Part shown: piece after piece, positions 11,568 to 22,798 of the stretch
Layout: each line of letters begins with the position of its first letter
How positions within the stretch are numbered: position 1 is the stretch's first letter
Source of the DNA: Parascedosporium putredinis
Lineage: Eukaryota; Ascomycota; Sordariomycetes; Microascales; Microascaceae
Reading direction: 5' to 3'
Assembly: GCA_949357655.1 (NCBI GenBank)
Contig: CASHTG010000010.1
Location: 620,001 to 684,000 of the forward strand
DNA length: 64,000 nt
The notes under the pieces: model-generated
Told to the model about the DNA's origin: nothing
The model's database searches: none
What the model saw: the letters and a program-made list of their open reading frames with translations, nothing else
Made by a program: the position numbers and the translations under genes

Positions 11568-13085
11568 ATGATAAAAGGTCAAAGACGAGCAAAAAAGAAA
11601 GTGGGCGGCCTTGACCTACCCACGGAAGTACTTCAGGATGTGCTATACCACTGCATCGTCACTCGCGGGGTCAAACGAGGCCTGCGATTGAAACTCGTCT
11701 GCCGTGAGCTCTTTACCCGCATCATCCCCATCTCCACCACCCCGGGCCGGAGATCATGAAGCCCGCCGCTAATCCTCAGTTCAAGGACGATTCGCCGAAA
11801 ATGTCGACGTCCCGCTGTTCAAATCGAAGCTCCTGGACGCCAAGTTCAAGGAATGGGTACGATACATGGACGACACCCAAGACGGACACCCCGGGCGGAA
11901 GCTATGGCAGTCGTATTTCGCCTATCAAATTCGCACCCGGTCCTGTGAAGCCTCTCGCGACGTGGAACACCTGCGAGCCATCGTTTCGAGGCTAACGAGC
12001 CACACGGGACGAGACTTTGACGAGATCAACGAGGCTATTTCCCGCCTAACGGTCGAGCGCCACATACGGCTCCAGATGCTAAGGCTCAGTTTTGACGATA
12101 ATGACCTGAATCTCATGTCCGCGGCCGCGTACGTGGGGTGCCTCGACCTCGTGGAGAAGCTCCTCGACGCAGGCCACTGGCCTACCAAGGATACTGAGAT
12201 CTTCCCATCCGCCATGTACGCCGCAGCGTGGGGAGGGCATGCTCACATTCTCGAACGGATCCAAGAGCGCCTGCCCGACCTAGATATCTACGGCCACGAC
12301 TGTACGCGCTGCTTTTGGCGCGGAAAGGTCGGGCCCGGCTCCCCTAGCCGCGGCTCGTCGAGGGAATCTCGAGCTTGTTCAACTCGCCGTGTATCCCCCA
12401 TCTCGCACAAACGCTTCCTGTCCGGACACGTCCACCTTTATGCCGGCATGTCGCGTGGCTTCGTTGTCGTGGATGGGCCGGGGCTAGACCTTTACGCGGC
12501 GAAGAGGGCCGCCGCGACCCCGGAGACATGGGACTTTCTCAACTCCTTCTTTGCGAAGTGGCCCAAGAAGGATGGCATATACTGTGGTGCCGACCTAGAT
12601 CCTTCACTAGATCTGCTTCGGCAGGCCAGATGGGGCCACGCGCGTATGGTGGAACACCTCCTGAGCATTGGCGTGGATGTCGAGTACTCCGATTCATCTG
12701 GCCCGGCGTTGATGCAGGCAGCAAGAGAAGGTCACAAGGATGTCGTAGAGATTCTTTTAGCGGAAGGCGCCGAAATTGACTGCAAGGATAAGAAGGGGTC
12801 GACGCCCCTCGGCGTGGCGGTCGCCGCGGGAGCCTGGCCGTTGTGCAGACATTGCTGGATTACGACGCAGACGTGTACTACGAGACGGCGGAGACGCTCC
12901 GCGTGGCCGTGGTCCGGGAGGATACAGTAATGGTGGAGCTTCTGCTAGATAAAGACATCGCGTCTCGCCGACGTCGGTCGGATGTCCTCAAGGTGGCGGT
13001 GGATGAGGGGCTCGAGTCGATGGCGGACCTTCTTCGACAACACGGGGTCACTCCGCCCGCGGCAGATAGACGGCTGAGCCTTTGA
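11568..13085 (+). CDS. F-box-like and ankyrin-repeat protein, multiply frameshifted
   Basis: The N-terminus reads L-D-L-P-T-E-V-L-Q-D-V-L, then R-L-K-L-V-C-R-E-L, as in fungal F-box-like or ankyrin proteins. The middle and end hold ankyrin units: D-L-N-L-M-S-A-A-A-Y-V-G, A-M-Y-A-A-A-W-G-G-H-A, G-P-A-L-M-Q-A-A-R-E-G-H-K-D-V-V, G-S-T-P-L-G-V-A-V-A-A-G. Such proteins are protein-interaction scaffolds, some in ubiquitin ligases. The coding path changes frame between 11735 and 11800, at about 12303 (L-Y-A-L-L-L-A-R-K restored by one C), twice more between 12350 and 12430, and at about 12828 (GGGG to GGG). All changes fit one-base losses. It may be a real gene hurt by sequencing errors or a true pseudogene. 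Start taken at M-I-K-G-Q-R-R. Confidence 0.65.
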
Positions 13086-13139
13086 GGACTGGCCGATTGT
13101 CTGAATCCAGTATGAATGATATTTCTTTGGTTGGTAATC

Positions 13140-14077
13140 TTAGTTTTCTAGCTGAAGCTCGTTTATGTACATGTACCGACTCAAGACGATCCAGCCATAA
13201 CGAAACCACTTCATCTGGCTAACGTGGGCCGCCGTCATTGCCTCCCGCGCCGTGCCCCAGCCCTTTCTTCCACAGCCGTGAGTAAACGTCAGGCCTGTCG
13301 ACGACGCGGGCAACCCGTCGGACTTGCCGAGTTCGCCACGAGTGCCTCCGGCACCAGCTACGCGGTCTACCGCCACCTTGAACACAGCGTCGAGTACACC
13401 GGCATACTTTCGTAGGAAGCCGACGGTAGTAAGCGTGTAAAGATCAACGGGAAGCCCATTCCCACTCAGTGGCTTCTCGACGAGCGACGCGACAAATGTC
13501 TTGGCGCCGTGATAGAGCGAGATGTGGTTGGGATGAGAGGACACGCCCTGGGAGTCAAACGTGATGAGAACATCGAGCGTGTGTCTCTGGCCGGGAGCGG
13601 TCGCAAACGTCTCACGCAGGAGAGTTGCGACTTTTTCTGCGGACCAGACCGCTGTCATAGAGTCGGGAAAATCGCTAAAGCCAAGTTGAGTATTTCTTTC
13701 ATGCCGGTGACGATCTCAAGCGATCAAAGGGTTCAAAACTTACGTAGGATTGTCCACGACCGCAACATCATCCTCGCTCCGCAGGCCGAGAACGAGCGCG
13801 CTCTGCACGAGCTCCTTTTGCGGATTTCTCCTAGTCCCTCGGCGTTTCCGCTGCTCAAGCACAGGATGGTGACGTGGTTGCGGGCCTCGGGGCGCGTCAG
13901 AGCCATCACCGTCGGCGCGAAGAACATGGCTTCATCGTCCGGGTGCGCGATGAGGAGGGTGACGCGCTTGTGTGTGATAGTCCCGAGGCGCGCCGTGGCC
14001 ATGCTCAGGGTGTTGTTTAGATAGAGCGCCGAGAGGACGACGAGGGCCGCTAGCAGCAATTCTCGCGTCCCAATCAT
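13140..14077 (-). CDS. GPI12: N-acetylglucosaminyl-phosphatidylinositol de-N-acetylase, PIG-L family
   Basis: Catalyses the second step of GPI-anchor synthesis, de-N-acetylation of GlcNAc-PI on the cytosolic face of the ER. Exons 14077-13744 and 13674-13140 encode about 289 residues, the usual size. The N-terminus is a single membrane segment (L-L-L-A-A-L-V-V-L-S-A-L). The metal site A-H-P-D-D-E follows near residue 44, and S-H-P-N-H, the second His cluster, is in exon 2. One A is missing near 13816: I-R-K-K-E-L-V needs five A where four are present. The window also encodes two probable GPI-anchored proteins, although this enzyme serves the whole cell. Function is known from the family. Confidence 0.9.
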
Positions 14078-14496
14078 CGCGATGGCGGAACGGCTGGTGG
14101 TAGCCGGGGTCTTCTTCTCGTCTCACAAGGTCTACAGGCACCAAAAGATACCCCCGTTTAGCTCATGCGCCGGTTCCGTGGTCAACCCGAGCCCTGCCGT
14201 CGTGTTCCTTGTGGTGGATTAGCTTACGATATCACCAAATCCGAGATGTGTCGTGTCTGCAAACAAATAGTTGGTTCGTGCCCCTGAATTTGGTCTTTCA
14301 GGGTTGTTCCGCCTTGGATATGAGGCACCGAGTAGCCATATCAACATTTTGATCAAATCATTCTCAGTTTTTGATTGGAAAAATAGAATAATTCCTGGGA
14401 AGCTAATGGCCTACAAACAAAGAAATTCGTCATCTTGTCCGTACATTGTATTGTGGAAATCCTTCATCCTCTCTAACTAAGCCTGAAGCGCCGCGC
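14078..14496. other. intergenic region
   Basis: AT-rich spacer upstream of the PIG-L gene and downstream of the choice-of-anchor-B gene; no gene is seen. Confidence 0.6.
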
Positions 14497-16091
14497 TCAA
14501 CTGCAGCTCGATTTCGTCAATTTCACAACCCAGACACCGCGCTCAATGGTGTTGATGAAGACGTAGCCCGACTTAAAAAGGCGTACGACGACCACGAGCC
14601 AACAAACTCTACTATTCCACCACCAACCTCGCCATCATCTTCGGGGTAGATATCAAAGTGGGCCACCTCGCAGATGCTGGCGCCCGTAGGGTCTCGGGGA
14701 ATCGACGTGGCATCAAGGACGCGCAGGCCCGCTCCGTAGTGCGATTGGTAAATAAGACCGTCGACTACGTAGTGGTTGTGGTCGATGGACTTGGTCTTGG
14801 CCTTGTAAATACCCGTCTGCTTCGGCTTCTTCAGGTCGCGGATATCCCAAATGTAGGTGACCGGATACCCGTCAGCACCGGGACCGACCGCGTTCGCCTC
14901 GTCAAGCTCGTCGTCGAGCACGAGGAACTCCTGATTGTTGACGTCCAGTACCCATCCTTGATGCGTGTAGCTAGCGCCTGCGTACGAGGTGCGCGAGATG
15001 ATGTTGGTGCTGTTCTTGTCCTCGACGTCGTAGATGGTGAGGGTGTCCTCGTTGTAGCCGTAGCAGATCTCGCGGCCCTCGTACCTCTTGTCGGGGCCCC
15101 TGTAGACGAGACATTGCGCGTCGTGCACGTAACCGTCGCCCGGAGCGCACCCGGGAGACCAAGGGTCGGACGGATCCGTCAGGTCGATGAAGATGAGTCC
15201 CGAACGGCACGCCGAGTCTCGCGGCGCCGCTCCGACGCTGACGACGTAGTTGCGCTCCTCGTTGACCACCACGTTGTGGGTACGACCAACGGGGAGGTCG
15301 GAGAAGTGGCCGGTGAGGTCCTTCTTCGCGTCGAACACAACGGGGCTTGCGGGGTCAATGTCGAGAAGTTTCGTCAAGTCAAAGATCTGGATGCCGTGGC
15401 CCACGGCCTCGGAGCCGATGATGGCGTAGTTCTTAAACACCCTGATCTCGCGCCAGATGGACGGGACGGAGTACTGAGGAGCCGGCCGAGATACACCAAC
15501 TGGCCCTCAGCGGTGATCTCGACAAAGGCAGTACCATCAGCCTGGCCTACGGCGACGAATTCCCTTCCGTCGTCGGACGTCCAACCCCACGAGGAAGAGC
15601 CCTCGCCATCTTTGCTACCAAGGTCTGAGTGGGATAGGAAGGAATACAAGTCGGCCTAGGGTTTCTAAGAGTTAGCGCACCGACAAAGTATAATACAAAG
15701 GGATTTCTTACATTGTTGCACCTGAAGGTGTTGCTCTTGTCTCCGGGGATGGCCTCGGCAATACCATTCTTGCAAGCGGTATAGCCAAGCGCCGGGTATT
15801 GGCTGCTTTCCAGCAGACCCGCATCCCGCTGCCTGTCCCACGATTTCTGTTGCAAAGAGGAGTCAGTGTAAGTGTTCGCAGAACAAACATCCCTCTGAAA
15901 CAATTATCCTTGAAAGAACTGCAAGAAAGATATCGTCTCACCTTCTTCTTGGACATCAGCCACTCGTGCACTGCGCCCGATTCATACTGCTCGAGAGCCA
16001 GATTCGGCCTGACCTCTTTCTCCTGAGCAACAGCAGTACCCGGAAGTAGAAGGGTCGCACAAAGGGCGAGGATAGGGTGGAGGTGAACCAT
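14497..16091 (-). CDS. secreted choice-of-anchor-B / LVIVD-type beta-propeller protein
   Basis: Three exons (16091-15942, 15846-15712, 15655-14497) give about 481 residues. Residues 1-22 are a signal peptide. The body has beta-propeller-like repeats with motifs typical of choice-of-anchor-B proteins: W-G-W-T-S-D-D-G-R-E-F-V-A-V-G, R-T-H-N-V-V-V-N, Y-V-H-D-A-Q-C, S-Y-T-H-Q-G-W, D-H-N-H-Y-V. The regularly spaced His and Asp residues are characteristic; the biochemical role of the family is unknown. One base is missing near 15480 (G-R-L then Q-Y-S-V-P) and one T near 14577 (Y-A-F-F-K-S-G-Y needs six T). With the second repaired, the protein ends at 14497 with a plausible last strand containing I-E-R-G-V-W-V-V, beyond the apparent earlier stop. 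Confidence 0.82.
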
Positions 16092-16215
16092 GATCACGAT
16101 TCAAACAGGGTATGCGACGATTTGAGCGATTTGGTCCCACGGCGAGCTGAAGGAACACAGACAGCATCAACACGGTTGACCAAACTTTCCACCTTGTTGA
16201 GCGAGAAGCAAATCC

Positions 16216-16223
16216 CTTTTATA
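16216..16223 (-). promoter_or_regulatory. TATA box of the choice-of-anchor-B gene
   Basis: TATAAAAG, about 125 bases upstream of the ATG at 16091. Confidence 0.55.
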
Positions 16224-18305
16224 TTCTTGCGTCGTCAATCGCCGAATGCACTTTTGCAACCCAAGCTTGTGCAAGGGACCAGCGACATCCGTGTATCCGA
16301 ACAAACTTCCAACTTGAGATTCTCGAAGATCTTGCTGGGGAAGCCAATCCGGCGCAGTCGTCCTTCCTAACCAAGAGGGTCATTGCACCTCTCTCCACAA
16401 CCACGAGGTTACAGCGCCGCTTTGGTCTTTTTGTCGCCATCGACGACCAAGGCCCCTCCCTCCGCGAGCCGAGCCTCCAAGGAAGGTAACTCGTAATTTT
16501 TAGCAGCGCCCGAGCTTCCGGATCCGACTCTACAAAGGGCCAGGGCCGTTATCTCCCCCAAAAATACCAACTAACCCCCAAGATACGGAAGTTCGCGAGG
16601 CGCATGCGACCGTTGTCGAACCGCACGCCTCGAAGGGGAGTTGTCCAACACCCAATGTTGATGTAGCGCGTGTCGATCTTCACTTCGCGCACGCAACATG
16701 TCGGCAGAATAGACAACCAGCGTTCGTGCCGCCGAGGGAGCCTGCCAATCCCGCCGTCCGAGCATTGTCCCGACCCCACCCAAACAGGAAGGTCAGTTCG
16801 GCAGATGATTCGTCTATGCAACCCTACCAGCCAAGAACTTCCAAGGAGGGGTGGACCACCATTTTCCAAGAAACCCCGAGGAACGATCCTGAAAAAGAAG
16901 GCGCGGGAACGTTGGGGTTGCGCGCGTGGCACGTCGAATTGACGAGCTTTGGCGGAACTGCCTGTTGCGGCTTGGGCGTCGCTTTCTCTGTGGGGAGCGC
17001 GATGGCGGGAGCGGTTGTAGTGGCGCAATCCGCTGTTGCAATCACTGAATCTTTACATGGTGAGCCTGACATGCATTAAAAAGTACGTCGAGGGCAAAGG
17101 GGCCTTTTGCTGCCTCGCTCGCACGTCACAGAAGGCCCTCAGAAGGCCCTGGTCCACCACAACAAAGGGGCACAAAAGTTCGCATGAACGACATCAATGT
17201 ACCGCTGGCCGAAGAACTTTTGTATTCTTCTGCCTAGCCAACCTTGAATCAACCCGCCATTGTCCTTGCAAGTCGAAACCTCTGCCAAGCCCAGGCGTAC
17301 TGGAGGACTGCAAGCAACTGCGCCAGATTGATTTTAGCTGTTGGCCCTGGGTGGACATGGATGTATGACCGTGATCGACATCCATGGATCAATTGAACCC
17401 TACCGGTATCCTCAAATATCTATGATAGAAATCGAGTGGGACCTTGTAAATCATTGCTGCGAAATCAGTGGCGGAGCCATTCGGCTCACCTGGCGCTAGA
17501 AGATATTCCAAATACGAAGTAATACCATGCGCGCTTGTGGATTAGTATTCGTTGGGGATTGAAAATCGCAGCCAAATGAGCAAAAGAACGCTGAATTCTT
17601 TATGAATAGCTATTGCCGATGATGCTCCAAGTCCCAGGAACTATCGCGCATTCTAACTTTGGTCATTGACATACCGAGGTATGGTTCCCTCAAACACTCT
17701 CGCCTCTGCTTATCTTAGCAAGCGCGACTTCAACTTTCCTCCTTCCCTCGGACCTACCCCCATTCAAGAGTGCCTTGGAGATGACAAAGGTGTGCGATAC
17801 GTGTCTCTGCAACGACGAACGACAGACAAGTTTCCTTCGCTGATGAGTCCGGTGAGAGCAATAAAAACCTCGGCCAGCCATGGATCAATCAAAAGGTCTT
17901 CGGATTACATGTAGGCTCCCTTAACTTATGATGTCGGGTAAGAAGAAGGACGAAGCCTAGTACCTCCAGTCCCATCTCCCTTCTACTCTCTTCCTTTGTC
18001 ATTTTACCTCTTCTCCTTGGAGTATAATCGCAACTCTCAGAGGTTTATTCAGCAATCGACGAGCGATAGGATTGTTCCCCGAACTCCGTGGCTCGGTGGC
18101 TCGGTGACTGCGCACAGGCTCATGATTGGTCTTATTTTTCCGGCATCTCGTCTCCAAAGCATCGTTTAAGCTATTTTGGTCCTAGGTTGATTCAATCCCT
18201 TAGACTAGAGTGCGGGAAGATAGTCGACAGGCGACTAGCGCAAGGGCTCGAGATAAACCATAATTTTCCGGGTCTGTTTGCGATAGCGAATCCCGTGGGC
18301 TGTAT

Positions 18306-18311
18306 TATAAG
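18306..18311 (+). promoter_or_regulatory. TATA-like element of the P450 gene
   Basis: TATAAG lies about 110 bases upstream of the ATG at 18421, a spacing seen for other genes here. Confidence 0.4.
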
Positions 18312-18420
18312 AAGCCAGTCGGAGCCCTGTCCCCACCCTCGCTGCTATTGCTCTAGCCTTATATGTTTTCTCGAGATAATGCATCACATATGTCAACCAC
18401 GTTGATGATACAATCTTATT

Positions 18421-20019
18421 ATGGCCGCTTCTGCCTCCGTCACAGGCCTAGTGCTTGCCTACTGGCCCTTTGCCATCCCCGCACTGTTGATTCTATACCT
18501 ATTCTCTAACCGGTATCAGAAAGGCTTACGCCAAGTTCCGGGCCCGTTCCTCAATTCTCTTTCCACTCTCCCGCGGATATGGTCCGTGTATCGGGGCCAC
18601 CATCACCTCGATGACCTCCAACTCCACGCCAAGTATGGCAAGGTCGTACGAGTGGGCCCTAACCTCGTATCCATAGCGGACACCAGCGAGATCAACCAGC
18701 TCTATGGCATAACAACAAAATTCGTCAAGTCTCCCTTTTACGACTTGGCCTCTACCTACGACGAGGAAGGGCTAGTCCCTGATCCATTTGTGCTCCGCAA
18801 GGACAAGGCGCTGCATTCTCGTATGAAGCGCAACGCCGCGAACGCTTACAGTCTAAATGGCCTGATCCAGTTCGAGCCATGGGTCGAACCCGTCTTGTCG
18901 CGCTTCATCCACCACCTGGACGAATATGCATACGAGAATAAAATTTGCAATCTCGGAGATCGTTTGAAAGATTTTGCAATGGATGCTGTCTGCAACCTAA
19001 CCTTTGGAACCGATTTTGGCTATCTGGAGAAAGGAGACGAGCTTGGATTCTTCAATACTATGGACTTGATCAATAACTATATGTCTTTGGTACGTGATGT
19101 CCCTCCCCTTTCACTGTGAAGGAAAGTGGGGAAAGCAAAGCAAACGACCGACTAAGATGCTAACCACTATTTCTCTAGCTTGGCAATGTTACTTGGCTTC
19201 ATCCCTTCCTTCTCGGCAATCCGTGGGTTGCCAAATTCATGACCCGCGGTGATACGTCAGCTACGGCCATGGTCAAGATCACAACTCAAGAACTTCAGCG
19301 GTTCCGGCAATCCTCCGGCAGAAGGAGATGCCATGACCTTTCTCAGCCGCCTCGCACTGAACCAGACCGCCAACCCGAAAACCATCACAGACAGGGAAAT
19401 CATCACGCACGCCTTCAACAACGTGGCTGCCGGTGCTGATACGACCGCCATTGCTCTGAGAGCGGTCATCTACTATATCCTCAAGGACGAGGATGTTTAT
19501 GCTAGACTGTGCGCCGAGGTTCGGGAGAGGCTCGAGCTGCCAGTGAAGTTTCAGGCCGCTTTCCAGCTCCCTTACCTAAAAGCGGTGATTCAGGAGGCGA
19601 TGCGTATGCATCCGTCTGTGGGCCAAATCCTCGGGCGAATCGTTCCTGCCGGCGGCGCCACTATTGGAGGGTACCATGTCGGTGGTGGTACCGAGGTTGG
19701 CATGTCCCCCTGGGTCTTGCATCGAGACCCTGCTGTATACCCCAACCCGGATCAGTTCAAGCCCGAACGGTGGATTCTAGGCGAAGCGTGTGCGGACGAG
19801 GAGCACCTGAGACGGATGAATCGGTCATTCTTCTCCTTCGGTCACGGCGCTCACACGTGCAGTGGAAAGCATATCAGCATCATGGAAATCACCAAACTCA
19901 TCCCCACGTTGTTGTTACGATATGATTTGGAGATGGCGGCTGACTCGCAGTACAAGTTTAAAAACTGGTGGTTTACACCTCAAGAAGGACTCAGGGTCAA
20001 GTTCACGCGAAGACAGTAG
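18421..20019 (+). CDS. cytochrome P450 monooxygenase, membrane-anchored
   Basis: Exons 18421-19089 and 19179-20019 encode about 503 residues, normal for a fungal microsomal P450. An N-terminal hydrophobic anchor (residues about 8-28) and Q-V-P-G-P hinge are followed by the I-helix A-A-G-A-D-T-T-A, the K-helix E-A-M-R, P-E-R-W, and the haem loop F-S-F-G-H-G-A-H-T-C-S-G with the Cys thiolate. The sequence style resembles pisatin demethylase or benzoate 4-hydroxylase-like P450s, but substrate cannot be told. Frame changes by +1 (equal to two one-base losses) near 19305-19315, between Q-R-F-R-Q and G-D-A-M-T-F-L, a surface segment before the I-helix. No biosynthetic core enzyme lies nearby, so detoxification is as likely as secondary metabolism. 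Confidence 0.9.
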
Positions 20020-20439
20020 AGCAGCTAGAGGGATGTATAGATCAGAGTCAGGTTGTGCCTGTGGACCACATTGAATCTTCACTTTTTCTTTCACCTCGCG
20101 TTGGAGAAGGCAGTTGAAAATCCACTGTTTTCACTGTGCTGCTAAAGGAAGTTCAGTACTGGCCAGACGCTGGAGAGAGCACAGCAAAAGAGAAAGGTCG
20201 AGATATTTCAAGTTGAAGGCAAAACAAAACTCCCATTGAATCAAAAACAAAAGCTAGCTAGCTGAAATGAGCGACCAATTGAAAACCAACCATCCGAACT
20301 AATAAGCAACCTTTCCGAGCTCCATGATCCCTACCAACCCGTGACCCGCCAAAGAAACCGTGCACCAGGAAGATGACGCCTTTTGATGTTTCTGAGATGC
20401 TTCGATGCATTGCTTGTCGCAGTAGGAGAAGTAGACTGC
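20020..20439. other. convergent 3' intergenic region
   Basis: No gene is seen between the P450 and the convergent defensin-like gene. Confidence 0.6.
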
Positions 20440-20889
20440 TTAGTGGCAAGTGCAGATGCTGGAAAGGAAGTGTGTTAGAAGACCATTTTTAGACGAAGGA
20501 GGCGTTTCGGGGTCGCGGGATTGTCACTTACTTCTTCTTGTTGCAGTAGCCGCCACTGCCCTTGAGGAGGAAGCACTGTTTGTCATGTTAGCACACTTGG
20601 CCAGGATTATGTTAGCGGGGATGGTTTGGCGTACCTTGACCTGGCATCCCTTGTTGCCAGCGAGGAAGGAGCAGGTCCAGCCACCGCGAGCCTCAAGCTC
20701 GAGGCTGCGGGCCTCGATGTCGGCAGGCTCGTTGCTGTCGGTGAGGGCGACGAGCTCGGCAACGAGAGCGTCGATGTCGGAAGGGGCGCGGGCCTCGACA
20801 GCGGAGACGGAGTCCGCGGCGGGAGCAGCCATGGCGGTCATGGGGAAGGCAATGAGGGCGGCGGAGAGGATGGCCTTGGAGAACTGCAT
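20440..20889 (-). CDS. CSalpha-beta defensin-like secreted peptide precursor (plectasin-like)
   Basis: Three exons (20889-20635, 20575-20532, 20458-20440) encode 105 residues with no frameshift. Residues 1-21 are a signal peptide, about 22-68 an acidic propeptide, and about 69-105 a basic mature peptide. Its six Cys are at 73, 82, 86, 96, 102 and 104, giving C-x8-C-x3-C-x9-C-x5-C-x-C. The C-x3-C, G-x-C (G-G-Y-C) and C-x-C spacings are the defensin signature, and G-G-Y-C also occurs in plectasin. Fungal defensins of this class bind lipid II and act on Gram-positive bacteria; activity here is inference. Processing would fall at E-A-R, before G-G-W, rather than at a Lys-Arg site. The last exon supplies only the final C-x-C-H. 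Confidence 0.82.
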
Positions 20890-22798
20890 TTTGGATGAGG
20901 GGGATGGGGATGGTTTTCTTGAAAGATGGTAGGGGAAGAAGATGAAGCGGTAGCTAGAAGTGCTGGAGGTAGAGGAGAGTGGATTTTGTTGTTGTTGTTG
21001 TGAGAGAGGCTGTTGAGTGTTGATGATGTTGCTGATGATGATGAGAGAAAAAGAACTGTCCATTTGGGGAGAAAAGCACTCCTTTTATATTTTCGAATCT
21101 TCATAGAAATCTAGTCTTTCATCCATTTCTTAAGACGTTGACTTTTACTCCTCGCGATGCCCAACGAGGCTGGTCCCGTGGTGGTGATTCACGCTGTTAG
21201 TCCATCGCGATATTGGGAGTGAGCCTCCAAAGTGGCCCTCTCCTAGTGCTCCAAATTGGGCAGTATTTTTAGAGCTTGGTTCAAGAATGGTCTAGCAATG
21301 GCTCCACGCATGGCACGACCAGGCCCGCTTCTAGAAAGAAGACGGCTCTTGTTTGGTCGACATGAATAGTAATCCGGTTCCGAACATCGAGTCGGTGCGG
21401 ATCCGCAAAGGGTTCCTCCGATCTTACGGATGACTTCACCGACGGCTAGCCAATGAACGGGGTCCGTCGCGGCTGAAACCTGCCACCTTGGGCTTGATTA
21501 CTTTCACGGGGCGGCGTACCGAGGTACACAGCCGCAAGACAAATTAAAAAAAAACTCCCCACACACGCGCGCATGGCGCCAAGACGAGCCAGCTCAACGC
21601 TTCTCATTCCCCAGTAGCCGTCGTCGGCTCGAATCTTACGCCGACAAAGTCCACTCAGGATCGCGATCTCGGTACCGCTTCCGCGGCTCCCCCGGTACAC
21701 CAACGGGCGTGTATGGCGTGGTGAAGAACACTTTTAGCAGCCATTATCCGCTTCTGCGCGTCAAATCGCGGGGAGGCCCCGGTAGTGAGGGGAGAGCTTT
21801 GCCCAATGGAATGGCCAATTCGCCTAAACTCGAGGACGGCTTGAAACAAGCTTGTGCTATTTTGACGTGTGCTTCGCCACAGCCCTTCTCCGACCCCAAT
21901 CCAATAACAAGCATCACGCCGATCCGGCAAGAAGTGTGAAAAATGGCTCGTCGCATCTCTTCTTTTCCAATCTAGATCATCTCAAGGGCTCCATTCCCAA
22001 AATAATTCAACTTTGCGGCACTTTCCAAGAAGTCAGCAGGCTTGGCAGTGGCATGCCACAGGGTCGATCTCGGAGACGCCTTACCGCGGGGGTTTCCCGC
22101 TGGCTGACACTTGGACGAATGCCCTTGGATATTAGTTTTGTGCATGAAGTATATTTTTGCCGACTCATGGCTCTAAGTGGCTAGCAGAAGCATCACCATC
22201 TCCCAATTCCTCCTCGAGGAGCTTTCCTAGATTGGTCAGCTCTTGGTCTAGACTACGCACATAAGCCATCAAGATCTGACAATGACGAGGGGACTTCCAT
22301 TAGAGCGTCTTATTCTTAGATCCTTGTTCTTGATGTCTGCAATGGATGCCAGATGATTTCTTGTCTCATGGAGCCGATCCCGGGTGCTCAGAACTAGCCG
22401 AACTCCGGTAAGCCCCGCACCCGATGTCCTCTCCTGCGGCGGAGTGCACCGCAGACCTGGCTCAATAGTGAACATTGCGCCGATTATGACAAAATGCGCT
22501 CTGATGCTGACTTCTATACTTCTATTAGGGGTCTCTGGAGACAAATCTAAATACCCGTTCTAGCACAAGGCGAAGATAACACCCCGGAACCAAGTATGAC
22601 GGACGATGTAATCAAAATCAAGACTCTTAACCCAGCGACATGATCTCCCCATCCTTGATCGCCTTTCGCTCCCGAGGACCGAGAGGATCCTTTTACCAAA
22701 ATTAACCCTCTTGCGCTCTGCGCTCGTCCACGCCGTAAGATCCAGCGAATCGCCGGTAGTGAGACGCGTGACCCCAAAGCTTGGCACAAAGCATTCCT
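20890..22798. other. intergenic region
   Basis: Holds the defensin promoter and leader. From 21100 to 22798 I see no supported gene; ORFs at 21446-22184 and 22269-22544 lack domains. Confidence 0.5.
21082..21089 (-). promoter_or_regulatory. TATA box of the defensin-like gene
   Basis: TATAAAAG about 195 bases upstream of the ATG; the leader between is rich in CAA/ATC simple repeats (20980-21045). Confidence 0.55.

Larger units (their letters stand above)
16092..18420. other. divergent intergenic region
   Basis: Contains the promoter of the leftward secreted protein and that of the rightward P450. Open frames at 16549-17079 on both strands are shadows of each other with no domain. Confidence 0.5.

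Noticed and set aside
14658..15659. 333-codon open frame on the + strand
   Set aside because: Exact antisense shadow of the choice-of-anchor-B gene; it has no domain, and the GC-rich codon pattern of the real strand explains its length.
16549..17079. Paired frames in the choice-of-anchor-B to P450 spacer
   Set aside because: Considered as an exon of a small secreted gene, but no matching second exon or signal peptide could be found.
18421..20019. Secondary-metabolite cluster around the P450
   Set aside because: No polyketide synthase, peptide synthetase, terpene cyclase or prenyltransferase is in the window.
20450..20932. 160-codon + strand frame opposite the defensin gene
   Set aside because: The minus strand has a signal peptide, clean introns and the defensin Cys pattern; the plus frame is its shadow.
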